54,362 nucleotides of DNA, from positions 1 to 54,362 of the forward strand of contig NZ_JAVBXR010000027.1 in assembly GCF_030824455.1 (NCBI RefSeq), written 5' to 3'. Below the pieces are notes generated by a model that searched no databases, was not told the DNA's origin, and saw nothing but the letters and a program-made list of their open reading frames with translations. The position numbers and the translations under genes were made by a program. Positions 16,856 through 26,258 of the stretch are shown here, piece by piece. How positions within the stretch are numbered: position 1 is the stretch's first letter; every line of letters starts with the position of its first letter. Source of the DNA: Desulfobulbus sp. (lineage in GTDB: Bacteria; Desulfobacterota; Desulfobulbia; Desulfobulbales; Desulfobulbaceae).

Positions 16856-18403
16856 GTGAATATATTAAATTTTTATGAGAAGAATGAGGATCAGTTGATC
16901 GTTGACAAGCCAAGGCGGCCGGTCTTTGTTGAAGTCTTTTTCAATATCCTTGGTTCGATTCGTCAGCCTCTCCTGGTGCTTGATTACGATCTGAATGTCG
17001 TCAAAGCCAATCGTCATTATTACATGAAGTTTGTCAGTCAACCCGCTCAGACCGAGGGGCAATCGCTTTTTGATCTTGGAAACCGCTCATGGGACATGCC
17101 GAGGTTGAAAGAATTGCTTGCAGCTGTCCTTCTCGAAAATGCGGTGATTAATGACTTTGAAGTCGAGCAGGACTTCGAGTTTATTGGTCGGAGGGTCATG
17201 CGCCTCAATGCCAGCCGAATTTTATATAGAAAATCGGCTGTGTCTCAACTTATTCTCTTGTCTGTTGAGGATGTCACAGACAGCGAATTGCGCAAAAGAA
17301 ATCTTGAGGAACTCGTTGATAAACGAACAGTTGAGTGTGTTGCCGCCCAGGACGAGGCGGAGAAAAGGAGAGAGGCAGCTGAAGGCGCCCTTGCAGAGAT
17401 ACAATCCCTCAAGGAACAGTTAGAAGCGGAAAGGGCGTATCTCCAAGAAGAGATAAAGCTCGAAAACAACCACGAGCGAATTGTCGGCCAGAGCGATGGC
17501 CTTAAATACGTACTGTATAAGGTCGAGCAAATCGCCAGCAGCGACACCACGGTCCTCATTTTAGGTGAAACGGGAACCGGCAAGGAGTTGGTTGCCCGGG
17601 CCATTCACGACTTGAGTCTGCGCAAAAACAGGGCGCTGGTCAAGGTGAACTGCGCCGCACTGCCGGCAAACCTGATCGAGAGCGAATTGTTCGGCCATGA
17701 GAAAGGCGCCTTCACCGGTTCCCATGCCAAACATATCGGCCGTTTCGAGGTGGCAAACGGCGGCACTTTTTTTCTGGATGAAATCGGAGAGTTGCCCCTC
17801 GAACTCCAGGGGAAACTGCTCAGAGTGCTCCAGGATGGCGAATTTGAACGATTGGGCAGCACCCGTACAATCAAAGTCGATACACGAATTGTTGCCGCGA
17901 CAAACCGCAACCTGGAAGAGGAAGTGCGTAAGGGGCGTTTCCGGGAAGATCTCTGGTACCGATTGAATATTTTTCCGATCACCATGCCGCCGCTTCGGGA
18001 CCGCCAGGACGACATACCGCTCTTGGTGGAGTTTTACGTGGAAAAGATTGCCAAGAGAATGGGCAAAAGAATTGAAGTCATTCCTGCAGGGGTCATGAAT
18101 GCTTTGCAGCAATATCATTGGCCCGGCAATATTCGGGAACTCGAAAACGTCCTCGAACGCGCGGTGATTAACTCGTCGGGTCCCAAACTGCGCCTGGCTG
18201 ATGAACTTAAAAAGCCATCCAGGGATTTATGTTCAATTCCCAAAACCTTGGCAGCAGTTGAGCGAGACTACATTTTTCAAGTGCTTGAGCAAACCAAATG
18301 GAAAATCAGCGGGAAAAATAGTGCCGCTGATATCCTTGGCCTTGATCGCAGCACTCTGCGGGCCCGAATGAACAAGCTCAATATCAACATGCAGAAATCT
18401 TAA
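16856..18403 (+). CDS. Sigma-54-dependent transcriptional activator with PAS sensor domain
   Basis: A 515-residue bacterial enhancer-binding protein. A PAS-like domain (about 25-135) is followed by a coiled-coil linker rich in Glu/Arg/Ala (about 145-205) and then the AAA+ domain (about 212-440). The AAA+ domain shows Walker A GETGTGKE, Walker B FFLDEIGE, the sigma-54-contact loop as GAFTGS instead of the usual GAFTGA, and FREDLWYRLN. A C-terminal Fis-type helix-turn-helix (about 465-512, NSAADILGLDRSTLRARM) follows. There is no receiver domain, so the PAS domain is the likely signal input. The GTG start has only a weak AGGCGAG upstream. The target genes are not evident. Confidence 0.9.
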   Translation: MNILNFYEKNEDQLIVDKPRRPVFVEVFFNILGSIRQPLLVLDYDLNVVKANRHYYMKFVSQPAQTEGQSLFDLGNRSWDMPRLKELLAAVLLENAVINDFEVEQDFEFIGRRVMRLNASRILYRKSAVSQLILLSVEDVTDSELRKRNLEELVDKRTVECVAAQDEAEKRREAAEGALAEIQSLKEQLEAERAYLQEEIKLENNHERIVGQSDGLKYVLYKVEQIASSDTTVLILGETGTGKELVARAIHDLSLRKNRALVKVNCAALPANLIESELFGHEKGAFTGSHAKHIGRFEVANGGTFFLDEIGELPLELQGKLLRVLQDGEFERLGSTRTIKVDTRIVAATNRNLEEEVRKGRFREDLWYRLNIFPITMPPLRDRQDDIPLLVEFYVEKIAKRMGKRIEVIPAGVMNALQQYHWPGNIRELENVLERAVINSSGPKLRLADELKKPSRDLCSIPKTLAAVERDYIFQVLEQTKWKISGKNSAADILGLDRSTLRARMNKLNINMQKS

Positions 18404-18604
18404 CAAATCTCGCTATAGGCGGTGAATGGGATTCTTATCGGCTTCCTTGGGTTGACCGCATATTAAGCTCGGGGAGGCAAAGCGGGTGGCGTCAGGATTG
18501 TCTTGCAGAACATGAACGGTAACTTTTCTTTCTATCAGCCTATTGGGATTTCGAGACTTGCATAGGGCAAGATATCGATATTCAACCAACGTGGAGGAGC
18601 AAAA

Positions 18605-18979
18605 ATGAAACGATTAATGGCTATGCTGTACATGGTTGCGGTTGTTCTCTTTGCAACGCAGGCCTTTTCTGCGGACAAAGAGGCGATCACTAAAAATGTG
18701 GATGAAGTTGTTGCCGCCATCAATGGCGGCAAGGGGGCTGCAAGCTTTGCCCCCGATGCGTACACGCCCTATGCTTTTATCATGGAAGCAGAGGGGAAAC
18801 TCATCGTGCATCCAACATTGGCCGGGAAGGACCTGAAAGTCGAAGGTATGCCAATCTATGAGGCAATAAAGGCTGCGACTCCTCAAGGAGGATGGGTTAA
18901 ATACGTATGGAAAGAAAAAGAAAAAAATACCTACATTAAGAGAACAAATAATAACCTTATTGTAGGTAGCGGATATTAA
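18605..18979 (+). CDS. Periplasmic single-Cache-domain protein
   Basis: A 124-residue exported protein. The signal peptide is MKRLMAMLYMVAVVLFATQAFSA; the mature part resembles a single small Cache domain (sCache), with YAFIMEAEGKLIVHPTLAGKDL and GGWVKYVWKEKEKNTYIKR. Such domains bind small ligands in chemoreceptors and kinases, and free-standing forms also exist. GGAGG (GTGGAGGAGCAAAA) precedes the ATG. A strong terminator follows the stop, so it is a single-gene transcript. It may provide a ligand signal to an unlinked sensor; that is inference. Confidence 0.75.
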   Translation: MKRLMAMLYMVAVVLFATQAFSADKEAITKNVDEVVAAINGGKGAASFAPDAYTPYAFIMEAEGKLIVHPTLAGKDLKVEGMPIYEAIKAATPQGGWVKYVWKEKEKNTYIKRTNNNLIVGSGY

Positions 18980-19007
18980 AAGGTAAAAAATCGAGTTGCT
19001 TTGTCTT

Positions 19008-19040
19008 GGGGATTCCTCTTGGAATCCCCATTATTTATTT
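19008..19040 (+). terminator. Rho-independent terminator of the Cache gene
   Basis: GGGGATTCC, loop TCTT, GGAATCCCC, followed by ATTATTTATTT. It lies 29 bases after the Cache-gene stop. Confidence 0.85.
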
Positions 19041-19327
19041 ACGGCCTATAGAGCCGCCGCCGCTGGATAAAACAGCTCCGAGCCTGTTGCGGAATTCGTT
19101 TTCAACCGTATCCCAGCCCTGCTGGGAGTGTTGGATCAGATTTCAATGCCAATAGAGGTGTGCGGCATGGTTATATTCTCTATCCTTGCGCCCTTGCCGA
19201 ACAGCGAAAGGAGCGTGGCTAGGTTTTAGGAAAAATGTCGCGAACGCAGCCTCTGTTCGTTGATGAGTTGATTCGACTCTTCTTGCCGTTTGGGAAAGGT
19301 TTGGGTCTGGGGAAACGGTTGAAACGT

Positions 19328-19696
19328 TCAGAGAGAAGCGTTTTTGGTCGTAAGAACAGCGGGGTCAAGCAACTCTTTTTTCCTGATCGAACAAACAGCC
19401 TCCATGCCTTCAAACTCTGCAACCGTGGCAATTTTAATTTGCAAGGGTTCGCTTAAGAGACACTTTGTTCCAAGCAAAATACCGAATCTGTCGGACTTCA
19501 TGTGTTGGTCGAGATGTCGGCGGGTTTCCCATTCCGAAAACAGGTTGAAAACGTTTGTATCTTCGATGTCGCTTAAGATGGCATAGCTCAAGCAACCTTT
19601 TTCTTTTTCTAGCGGATCAATCATTGAAAGAAGGGTTTGCAACACCTCTTTCTGTTTTTCCGGAAGAGCGGTCATGATAGTTCTGACTATGATCAT
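19328..19696 (-). CDS. Antibiotic biosynthesis monooxygenase-fold (ABM) protein, YgiN-like
   Basis: A 122-residue protein with an ABM ferredoxin-like fold in its first 95 residues: MIIVRTIMTALPEKQKEVLQTL, LEKEKGCLSYAILSDIEDTNVFNLFSEWETRRHLDQHMKSDRF. Members are small quinol, haem or polyketide monooxygenases, and many are uncharacterised. A C-terminal extension of about 25 residues (KKELLDPAVLTTKNASL) goes beyond the core fold. The chosen ATG has a weak AAGGGC upstream; an ATG 15 codons further upstream lies in AT-rich DNA and adds non-family residues. The gene stands alone. A second ABM protein occurs at 49370. Confidence 0.75.
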   Translation of the reverse strand: MIIVRTIMTALPEKQKEVLQTLLSMIDPLEKEKGCLSYAILSDIEDTNVFNLFSEWETRRHLDQHMKSDRFGILLGTKCLLSEPLQIKIATVAEFEGMEAVCSIRKKELLDPAVLTTKNASL

Positions 19697-20480
19697 TACT
19701 ATAGCCCTTTTGTTGTATTGTAATTTTAAATTTATTTGCAATATTCGATTATTGTTACATAAGTTATCAACTCTGTTTTGTTTTCAGTAAAGAGTATTAC
19801 GGTAATTTTTTAATTGTCAAAGGTTATGCTGACTACATTTTCTTTGACATGACTCTTCCAACGCGGACTGTAATGAATTAATTCAACCCAAGTGTGAGGA
19901 ATAAGTATGCAGTAAAACAAAGAAGATAAGAGTGAACAGGAAAACACCAGGTGTCAAATCGTCTTTGCGAGGTTGAAGCATTAGTTGTATTCTGATGAAC
20001 TCCACAGTCAAATAGAGATCGAATTTATTCGGTAAAATTTCCTGATTATTCTGATCTCCTGACACGCATCTTTTCTAGAAGCCCGGATACAACCCAACGC
20101 CTGCGGTTTCCCTTGGCCCGACATAAGGATAGCAAACGTTGATCCAGAATTAAATCGGCCGCGAACAACTATTCATCATGCTGTTTTATGGCAAATAATT
20201 ACCATCAACACAGGCGTTGCCCTCGCCCTCGCTCTCCATTTAAAGCGGTTATATTTAACCAGCGGTTAAATATAACCTGGTTTCCAGGTTGCTCGGTGAA
20301 AAGGGTTGAGGGAAAGAGAAGTGGCGTTAGCATCACTGGGGGAGGCAAGATGCTGGCGAATTAGCGCAGCAATTTGAAGTGCATTTCCGTCAGATAACCG
20401 ATTGCAAGCAGTAACTCGGCAAACTAGCCGCCGGGTTTTCAGCCAGACTGAGCCATTCGCGGAATCATTGCCGAAATTTT
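19697..20480. other. Intergenic stretch of about 780 bases
   Basis: No open frame here looks like a gene. The double palindrome at 20247-20277 is the only strong structure, and an AACCTGG-TTT-CCAGGTT inverted repeat overlaps its right edge (20274-20290). The left part is AT-rich and probably carries the promoter of the ABM gene. Confidence 0.55.
20247..20277. repeat. Double palindrome, copy 3
   Basis: GGTTATATTTAACC (20247-20260), spacer AGC, and GGTTAAATATAACC (20264-20277). The second half is the exact reverse complement of the first. It has the same 14-3-14 geometry as the copies at 1766-1796 and 16203-16233. It lies between the ABM gene and the broken transposase, about 200 bases from the transposase 3' remnant. 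Confidence 0.8.
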
Positions 20481-21491
20481 TCAGATGGTGTCGTCATTGG
20501 TTTCAAGCACCCATTTGCCGTCGTAGCGTTTGGCCTCGGTGACGGAGGCGCGGTCCAAGCTGAGTTTTCCGGCCTTGGTCGTGGTCAGGTAGCGTTTGTA
20601 GCGCTTGGAAGCCAGCAGTTCGATCGCCCATTGGGCGGAAGCATCCCGATCGAGATGACTGGCCAACTCCTCTTCAAACAGGCGAACGATCTCGTCGCGG
20701 TGGGCACGTTGCCGCTCGGCCCCCCTTGGGGTTGAAGCAAAGGATGTAGCGGCGGCGCCGCTCGCCATCGCCGATGACCTCCTTGGCGTGCAGATTGTCG
20801 GAGATTTCGGTGTAGCGGCCGGGTTGCGAGAGCACTTCATCCTTTCTCTCGGTCACCGACGCCATACGGGTGGCCAGCAGATACTTGCCGCAGGCTCGGG
20901 CAAGCTCCTCCCGGTTGCTGGCGGAGTCATGCCCGAGTCGGCCACAAACAGGGCACGGCCGAGTTGCCAGCCCCGGAGGTCCCGTCTGATGCGTTCAACC
21001 GTGGAGACATCCGCTGTGCTGCCGGGAAAGACCCAGCTTTTCACCGGCAGCCCGTCTAGGGTGACAGCCAGGGCGACAACGATCTGCGGCGGCGTCCATG
21101 TGCCCTCCTTGGAATGACCGTACTGGCGAAGGCCGGCGTTGTTTTCGTCGGAGTCGTCTTCGTAGTCAATGGCAAAGGATGCGGTGGTTGTATCGTAGAA
21201 AATCAGGTCAACCGAGAGGTTGAACAGGTTGGCTGTCTGGAAAAAGACCGCCTCCTCAACCGCGTCAATATGCTTGTGGAGGAAGTCCATGGCCTCGTAC
21301 ATCTGCCGCAATTTCAGGCCATGGCATTTGGGCAGGTTGACCCGTTCCAACCAGCGATCCCAGACGCCGAGCTTGGACTCCGGTTCACAGAGGCGGTTGG
21401 CGGTCATGGCCAGCAAGGCCTGATCATGGGCAACGGCATACTTCCCCTTGCCGAGTAGTGTCCGGAGTACTTTGCCGATGCCCAACCGCTC
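20481..21491 (-). pseudogene. IS1634-like transposase remnant, truncated and twice frameshifted
   Basis: Three minus-strand frames together read as the middle of an IS1634-family transposase. LGIGKVLRTLLGKGKYAVAHDQALLAMTANRL and LIFYDTTTASFAIDYEDD (first catalytic Asp region) lead to GHSKEGTWTPPQIVVAL and LFVADSGM. The frame then shifts near 20935 to read SVTERKDEVLSQPGRYTEI and YILCFNPKG. It shifts again near 20725 to read AERQRAHRDEIVRLFEEEL and ends KRYDGKWVLETNDDTI, followed by a stop. Full-length members run well past this point and begin earlier, so both ends are missing. No inverted repeats or target duplications were seen. Confidence 0.85.
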
Positions 21492-21843
21492 ACTGTCGCT
21501 GACACGTCAAATCAAGACATCATGCATGCAAGCCCTTAAACCGGACATCACTGGCTTTTGGCGGATCATTTATTTGTAAAATCAGGAATGATTATCAAGG
21601 TGTGATATGTAAAATATATAAATATAATTGATTTTTATAATAAATAAAACTTTTAAAATAAAATAATCGATTTAAAATACAGCTAAATTTGAGAGGCAGC
21701 AGATGCGAAATGTATTGGTGTACGTCGGTTCAAAAGGGATGGAATTCTGAAGCATTGCTTTCTGGCGTGTTGACTTGTGCGGTGCCGGTGGCCCGCAGAG
21801 TAAACACCTTCGGGTAATTACAGCTAATAACATGGAGGCGGTA
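21492..21843. other. AT-rich leader upstream of the flavoprotein gene
   Basis: About 350 bases without a gene. Positions 21600-21690 are very AT-rich compared with the neighbours. This is the likely promoter region of the flavoprotein-cytochrome pair. No specific operator could be read. Confidence 0.5.
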
Positions 21844-23427
21844 ATGAAAGAAAAAGAAGAGAACAAGCAATCAGGCGAAGCAATCGAATCAATTAGTCAT
21901 CCAAACTTTGAAATTTCGAGAAGGGCGGTCCTGCAAGGGGCGGCGGCTTTGGGAGTTGCCACCATCAGCGGGATGGCCTTAAATTTGGCGAACCCGGCAG
22001 AAGCAGAGGCCGCAAATCGAGTTATGCCAAAGAAATGGGATGAGACTATTGATGTCGTCATCGTTGGCTCAGGTTTTGCTGGACTGTCCGCTGCTGCGGA
22101 GGCCTGCGTCAAGGGCAGTAAAGTTGTCATTCTGGAAAAACGACCGACATATGGTGGAAACTCGATCATCAACGGTGGAGAGTTCAATGCCTGGGACGAT
22201 GAATTGCATCTCCGAAAACAATTGAATCTAGGAGAGGACAGCCCGGACCAGCACAAGAACGACACGCTCAAAGGCGGCGATAATTATGGATTTCCGGAAC
22301 TGGTTGAAATTCTGACCTCCAAGGCTCCGGAGGCGTTGAACTGGATGATCGATAACGGCGGCCTAAAGTTGCGCGAAATATTGAACCGTACCGGCGGGCA
22401 TTCCGCTTACCGCACCCATACTTGCGTGGAAGGTGTAGGGCGTGGCTACACAGAAGCAATCAAGAAAATTGCCGAAGGCAAAGGGGCGGAAATCCGACTG
22501 AACACTGCGCTGACCTGGATATGGCGAAAGGACAGCGACGCCCAGACGCCGATCGAAGGCATCGAGATTCAGACAGGAAATAAAACGAAAAACATCAAGG
22601 TTCGGAAAGCGTTGATTCTGACTTCCGGAGGGTTTAGTCGCGACATCAAGATGCGACAATCGTTCAATCCCAGCATCGTGCCGGAATTCAACTGCACCAA
22701 TCAGCCCGGCGCCACGGGAGAGGTTATCCGCTATGCGCAGGCCGTTGGCGCAGATGCGTTGCAGATGGCGTTTATCCAACTTTATCCGTATGCGGAACCT
22801 GAAACAGGTATTTTAGATACGCCTGCGGTCTATCCGTTCAGGGGCCCTGGGTACGGCATTGTTTATGTGAACAAGATGGGAAAGAGGTTTGTAAACGAAA
22901 TGGAGCGCCGTGATGTCGTGTCAATGGCGCAAATTAAAACCGGGGCGAAACCGACCTATTCCATTTTCAACGAAGAGATGATTCCGAAAATGGGAACCAA
23001 AGAAGAAGTTGAGAAGGGCATACAGAAGGGGCGGTTTATTCGAGCAGAAACCTTGGCGGATTTGGCGGCGCAATTGCAAATTCCTGCGGATGTTTTTCAG
23101 GAGACCATCAGCAATCACAATAAATATTTAGCTGAAGGCAAAGATCCTGAATTCGGGCGCCAGTTCACCAAGGCCATGATCCCTTTGACGAATGGTCCTT
23201 TTTATGCCATTGCCCAATGGCCGGCGGTACATCATACGATGGGTGGACTGCGCATAGACAAAGATGCACAAGTGATCGATATATGGGGTAATCCAATACA
23301 AAAACTATTTGCCGCCGGTGAAGTCACCGGAGGAATTCACGGAGCGAACCGTCTGGGGGGCAATGCGATTCCAGACTGCATCGTCTTTGGCAGAATCGCC
23401 GGTGTTAATGCAAATAAAGCCGGCTGA
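21844..23427 (+). CDS. TAT-exported FAD reductase of the flavocytochrome c/fumarate reductase family, urocanate-reductase-like active site
   Basis: A 527-residue protein. A twin-arginine signal (SRRAVLQGAAALGVA) is followed by an FAD-binding domain (VVIVGSGFAGLSAAAEA, about 70-86) with FGRIAGVNA at the C-terminus. Catalytic positions of the family are present: Arg356 in ERRD (proton donor), His463/His464 in HHTMGG, and Arg503 in NRLGGNA. The site that is His in fumarate reductases (QxHP) is Tyr314 (QLYP), which from memory resembles urocanate reductase UrdA. No haem or FMN-binding domain is fused, so electrons probably come from the heptahaem cytochrome encoded next. GGAGG precedes the ATG. 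The substrate is likely an enoate such as urocanate or an acrylate, not fumarate; this is inference. Confidence 0.85.
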   Translation: MKEKEENKQSGEAIESISHPNFEISRRAVLQGAAALGVATISGMALNLANPAEAEAANRVMPKKWDETIDVVIVGSGFAGLSAAAEACVKGSKVVILEKRPTYGGNSIINGGEFNAWDDELHLRKQLNLGEDSPDQHKNDTLKGGDNYGFPELVEILTSKAPEALNWMIDNGGLKLREILNRTGGHSAYRTHTCVEGVGRGYTEAIKKIAEGKGAEIRLNTALTWIWRKDSDAQTPIEGIEIQTGNKTKNIKVRKALILTSGGFSRDIKMRQSFNPSIVPEFNCTNQPGATGEVIRYAQAVGADALQMAFIQLYPYAEPETGILDTPAVYPFRGPGYGIVYVNKMGKRFVNEMERRDVVSMAQIKTGAKPTYSIFNEEMIPKMGTKEEVEKGIQKGRFIRAETLADLAAQLQIPADVFQETISNHNKYLAEGKDPEFGRQFTKAMIPLTNGPFYAIAQWPAVHHTMGGLRIDKDAQVIDIWGNPIQKLFAAGEVTGGIHGANRLGGNAIPDCIVFGRIAGVNANKAG

Positions 23428-23552
23428 TGATCAGGAAGGGCATTTTGTCGGCAGGACAGGCCAGGTCAATGGCGTCGTCAGCAGGTTGCTTCATTGATCT
23501 GGTCACGTTTCGGGGTGTGAGGCGGTTTTTCTATACGCCGTGAGGAGAATGA

Positions 23553-24272
23553 ATGATGAAGAACGCATGGCAATGCCTAGTATGGTGCATTTTTGTACTC
23601 AGCCTGGTTGTCCTTGGCGGTGAGAATCAACTGCAAGCGGCAAACAGCAAGCAGCGGCAGCAGATCAAGCCTGCGAAACGAGCTTCATGCATAAAATGCC
23701 ATGATCAATGGTCAGACATTCTCCCTAATACGCATCAGCTTGTGCAGAATGCCAGGTTCGAGGCCTGTATGCAATGCCATGCCCCTCAAGGATGGGGCAT
23801 GGCTCCTCTGAACAAATTTGACGCCCATCTGCACCTGACTCATTTATCCAACAAGACAAGCGAAAATTGTTTTAACTGTCACCAGTGGAAACCAGGGGCA
23901 GGATTGACGCTGCTTGGAGTTCCGGGAAAATATGGCGCGTTCACTCAGGAAGAGTTCAATGCTCTAAGGCAAATTTATTTATCAGCCGTTGATTCGCGCT
24001 TTTTGGACAACCGGCATCTTACTCAGGGCGTTTCCTGTTCGGCATGTCATGCCAACGGCGTCATTGGCCAGGTGCGCAATTCGACCTGTCTGTCATGCCA
24101 CGGCCCAATGGAAACACTAGTTGAAAAAACCGCCCCGCAACAGCATCCGGACAGAAATCCCCATAAATCACATCTTGGTGAGATCGACTGTACAGTCTGT
24201 CACATGCAGCATGGTCCACAGAAAATATACTGTTTAGAATGCCATCCAAAATTTGATTTACACTTCAAATGA
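23553..24272 (+). CDS. Periplasmic heptahaem c-type cytochrome
   Basis: A 239-residue exported protein with seven CxxCH haem sites: CIKCH, CMQCH, CFNCH, CSACH, CLSCH, CTVCH and CLECH. Further free His residues could serve as distal ligands. The N-terminus is a signal peptide (MMKNAWQCLVWCIFVLSLVVLGG...LQAA). GAGGAG lies just upstream of the ATG; a second ATG follows immediately. It lies 125 bases after the flavoprotein and about 530 bases before rnfC. By analogy with two-component reductases, in which a flavoprotein receives electrons from a multihaem cytochrome, it is the likely electron donor of the flavoprotein. It could also connect to the Rnf complex. Confidence 0.9.
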   Translation: MMKNAWQCLVWCIFVLSLVVLGGENQLQAANSKQRQQIKPAKRASCIKCHDQWSDILPNTHQLVQNARFEACMQCHAPQGWGMAPLNKFDAHLHLTHLSNKTSENCFNCHQWKPGAGLTLLGVPGKYGAFTQEEFNALRQIYLSAVDSRFLDNRHLTQGVSCSACHANGVIGQVRNSTCLSCHGPMETLVEKTAPQQHPDRNPHKSHLGEIDCTVCHMQHGPQKIYCLECHPKFDLHFK

Positions 24273-24803
24273 GGGCAGTGTAGCAATAGTGAAACCATCA
24301 AATGTTTATGCTTCACTTTGCCAACGGATGCATTTCCCCCTGAATCAGAACGAAGACTGTCGCAAAATTTTTTGACGTGATTTTGCAGTCTCGGGCCTCA
24401 AACGAGTTTCTCTGCATGAAAACTGTCATTTGTTATCTCGTTTGTATTTCGAGAATTGTCCTGGACCGTGTTTTGCTTTCAAAAATGATCGGTTGGCGAT
24501 TCAAAGCGTCTTAACCGTCATTTTTCTTTGCTCATCAATCCCCATAAGTTGCCAGTTACAGCCTGCGGCTCATGACGCTCTGATCTACCCAAAGAACCAC
24601 TTCCACCGTCTGGCGGCGCAATCAGCCATCGCCAACCGGTACCAGATGTTTTCTTGAACGGATTCAGTTTATGAAACAATTTGGCGGGATCGCGTAAGAG
24701 TGGCGGATTCAAAAGGTCGGGATAATCTTCGTCTTCAACTGCCGGCGTCGACGCTCAAGGCAAGTTTGTCTCAATTATTTCAGTGCAACGTGTGCTCGAA
24801 TTT
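24273..24803. other. Intergenic stretch upstream of rnfC
   Basis: About 530 bases with no convincing gene. Short frames (for example 24430-24657 plus, 24518-24712 minus) lack ribosome binding sites and family resemblance. It probably carries the rnf promoter, and separates the cytochrome gene from rnfC enough that separate transcription is possible. Confidence 0.5.
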
Positions 24804-26123
24804 ATGCATTCTTTACTGACATTCCCCAAAGGCGGCGTCCATCCGCCGGAGTCAAAAGCCCATACCGCTTCCCTTGCCATTGAGCGGATGCCGGCGCCGG
24901 ACGAACTGGAGATCATCTTGGGGCAACACATTGGCTCCCCCTGTTCGCCAATGGTGAAAAAGCGCGACGTCGTTACGGAAGGCGCGGTGATCGGCGACGT
25001 GGCAAAAGGGTTGGGGGCGCCGCTGCATTCGCCTGTCGCCGGAACTGTCAAGGATATTGGGCTGTCCGCACATCCGTTGCGGGGCAAGGCGCCGTCGATC
25101 ACCATTACGGTCGATCACGCCGCAGCGCCTGCTTCCTATCAGCCGCATCCGTGGCAGGGCTTGAGCGCCGCGGATCTCCTGGCCAAGGTGCGCGACGCCG
25201 GCGTCGTCGGCATCGGCGGGGCCGGTTTCCCCACGCATGTGAAACTCAAGCCGCCGGTCGACGCCAAAATCGACACCTTGTTGCTCAATGGGGCTGAGTG
25301 CGAACCGTACATCACGGCTGATCACAGGCAAATGCTTGAGCACCCGGGGGAAATAATCGAAGGGGCCAAGATCATTCTCAAGATTCTGGGCATTCATACG
25401 TGCCGGATCGGCATTGAAAACAACAAACCGGACGCCATTCTGGCCATGACCGACGCCGCCCAGGCGGGGAGCACGGCAGACGATTCGTTGTCTGTGCGGG
25501 GATTGCAGGTCAAATATCCGCAAGGTTCGGAAAAACAGCTGATTCAGGCTCTGGTTGGCCGGAAAGTCCCGTCGATGGCGCTCCCGTCGGCGGTGGGGGT
25601 TGTGGTGCAGAACGTCTCAACCGCGCTGGCGATTTATGAAGCGGTGGCGCTCAATAAGCCGCTCTGCGGAAAAGTGATCACCATCAGCGGCGGAGGCGTT
25701 GCCAGGCCCGCCAATCTCCTGGTGAAGGTCGGAACCAGAATCGGCGACATCGTCCGGCGCCTGGGCGGGGTCAAACCGGAACTGGCGAAAATTGTCATGG
25801 GCGGCCCGATGATGGGTTTTGCCGTTTCGAGCCTGGATGTTCCAGTGACCAAAACCACCTCCTCCGTGCTGTTTTTAACCGCCGAAGAAATCGATAGCCG
25901 CCCTCATTCGCAATGCATCCGTTGCGGCTGGTGTCTTGACGCCTGTCCGATGGGGCTGGAACCGAAGGAAATCGGGCTGTATGTGGAGGCCAACCGGGCA
26001 GGGGACACGGCTCAATTCGGGGTGTTCGATTGTTTTGAATGCGGCAGTTGCGCCTATGTCTGCCCGGCCAAGCGGCCTCTGGTGCAGTTTGTCCGGCTGG
26101 CCAAGATGAAGGCAAAAAGATAA
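24804..26123 (+). CDS. rnfC: Rnf complex subunit RnfC (NADH- and ferredoxin-linked Fe-S subunit)
   Basis: A 439-residue peripheral subunit of the ion-pumping Rnf complex, which couples ferredoxin:NAD oxidoreduction to an ion gradient. Visible are the opening LLTFPKGGVHPPESK, the flavin/NAD-binding segment VVGIGGAGFPTHVKL with LLLNGAECEPYITADHR, the SLBB-like region (about 240-330), and two [4Fe-4S] motifs, CIRCGWCLDACP and CFECGSCAYVCP. Neither the ATG at 24804 nor an in-frame GTG at 24783 has a ribosome binding site; the ATG is chosen because it fits the family start better. First gene of rnfC-D-G-E-A-B-apbE. Confidence 0.93.
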   Translation: MHSLLTFPKGGVHPPESKAHTASLAIERMPAPDELEIILGQHIGSPCSPMVKKRDVVTEGAVIGDVAKGLGAPLHSPVAGTVKDIGLSAHPLRGKAPSITITVDHAAAPASYQPHPWQGLSAADLLAKVRDAGVVGIGGAGFPTHVKLKPPVDAKIDTLLLNGAECEPYITADHRQMLEHPGEIIEGAKIILKILGIHTCRIGIENNKPDAILAMTDAAQAGSTADDSLSVRGLQVKYPQGSEKQLIQALVGRKVPSMALPSAVGVVVQNVSTALAIYEAVALNKPLCGKVITISGGGVARPANLLVKVGTRIGDIVRRLGGVKPELAKIVMGGPMMGFAVSSLDVPVTKTTSSVLFLTAEEIDSRPHSQCIRCGWCLDACPMGLEPKEIGLYVEANRAGDTAQFGVFDCFECGSCAYVCPAKRPLVQFVRLAKMKAKR

Positions 26124-26258
26124 ACCCCGCGTCATGAGCTTCCGGGAAGACGGCGCCGCACGCCGGCAGCCGCGCCCTCACAAGGAAACGAGCCCGATCC
26201 TCGAGTTTTGGGGCGAGTGGGGCCGATAGCCTCACATTGATCGTAGACCATCGTTTAG

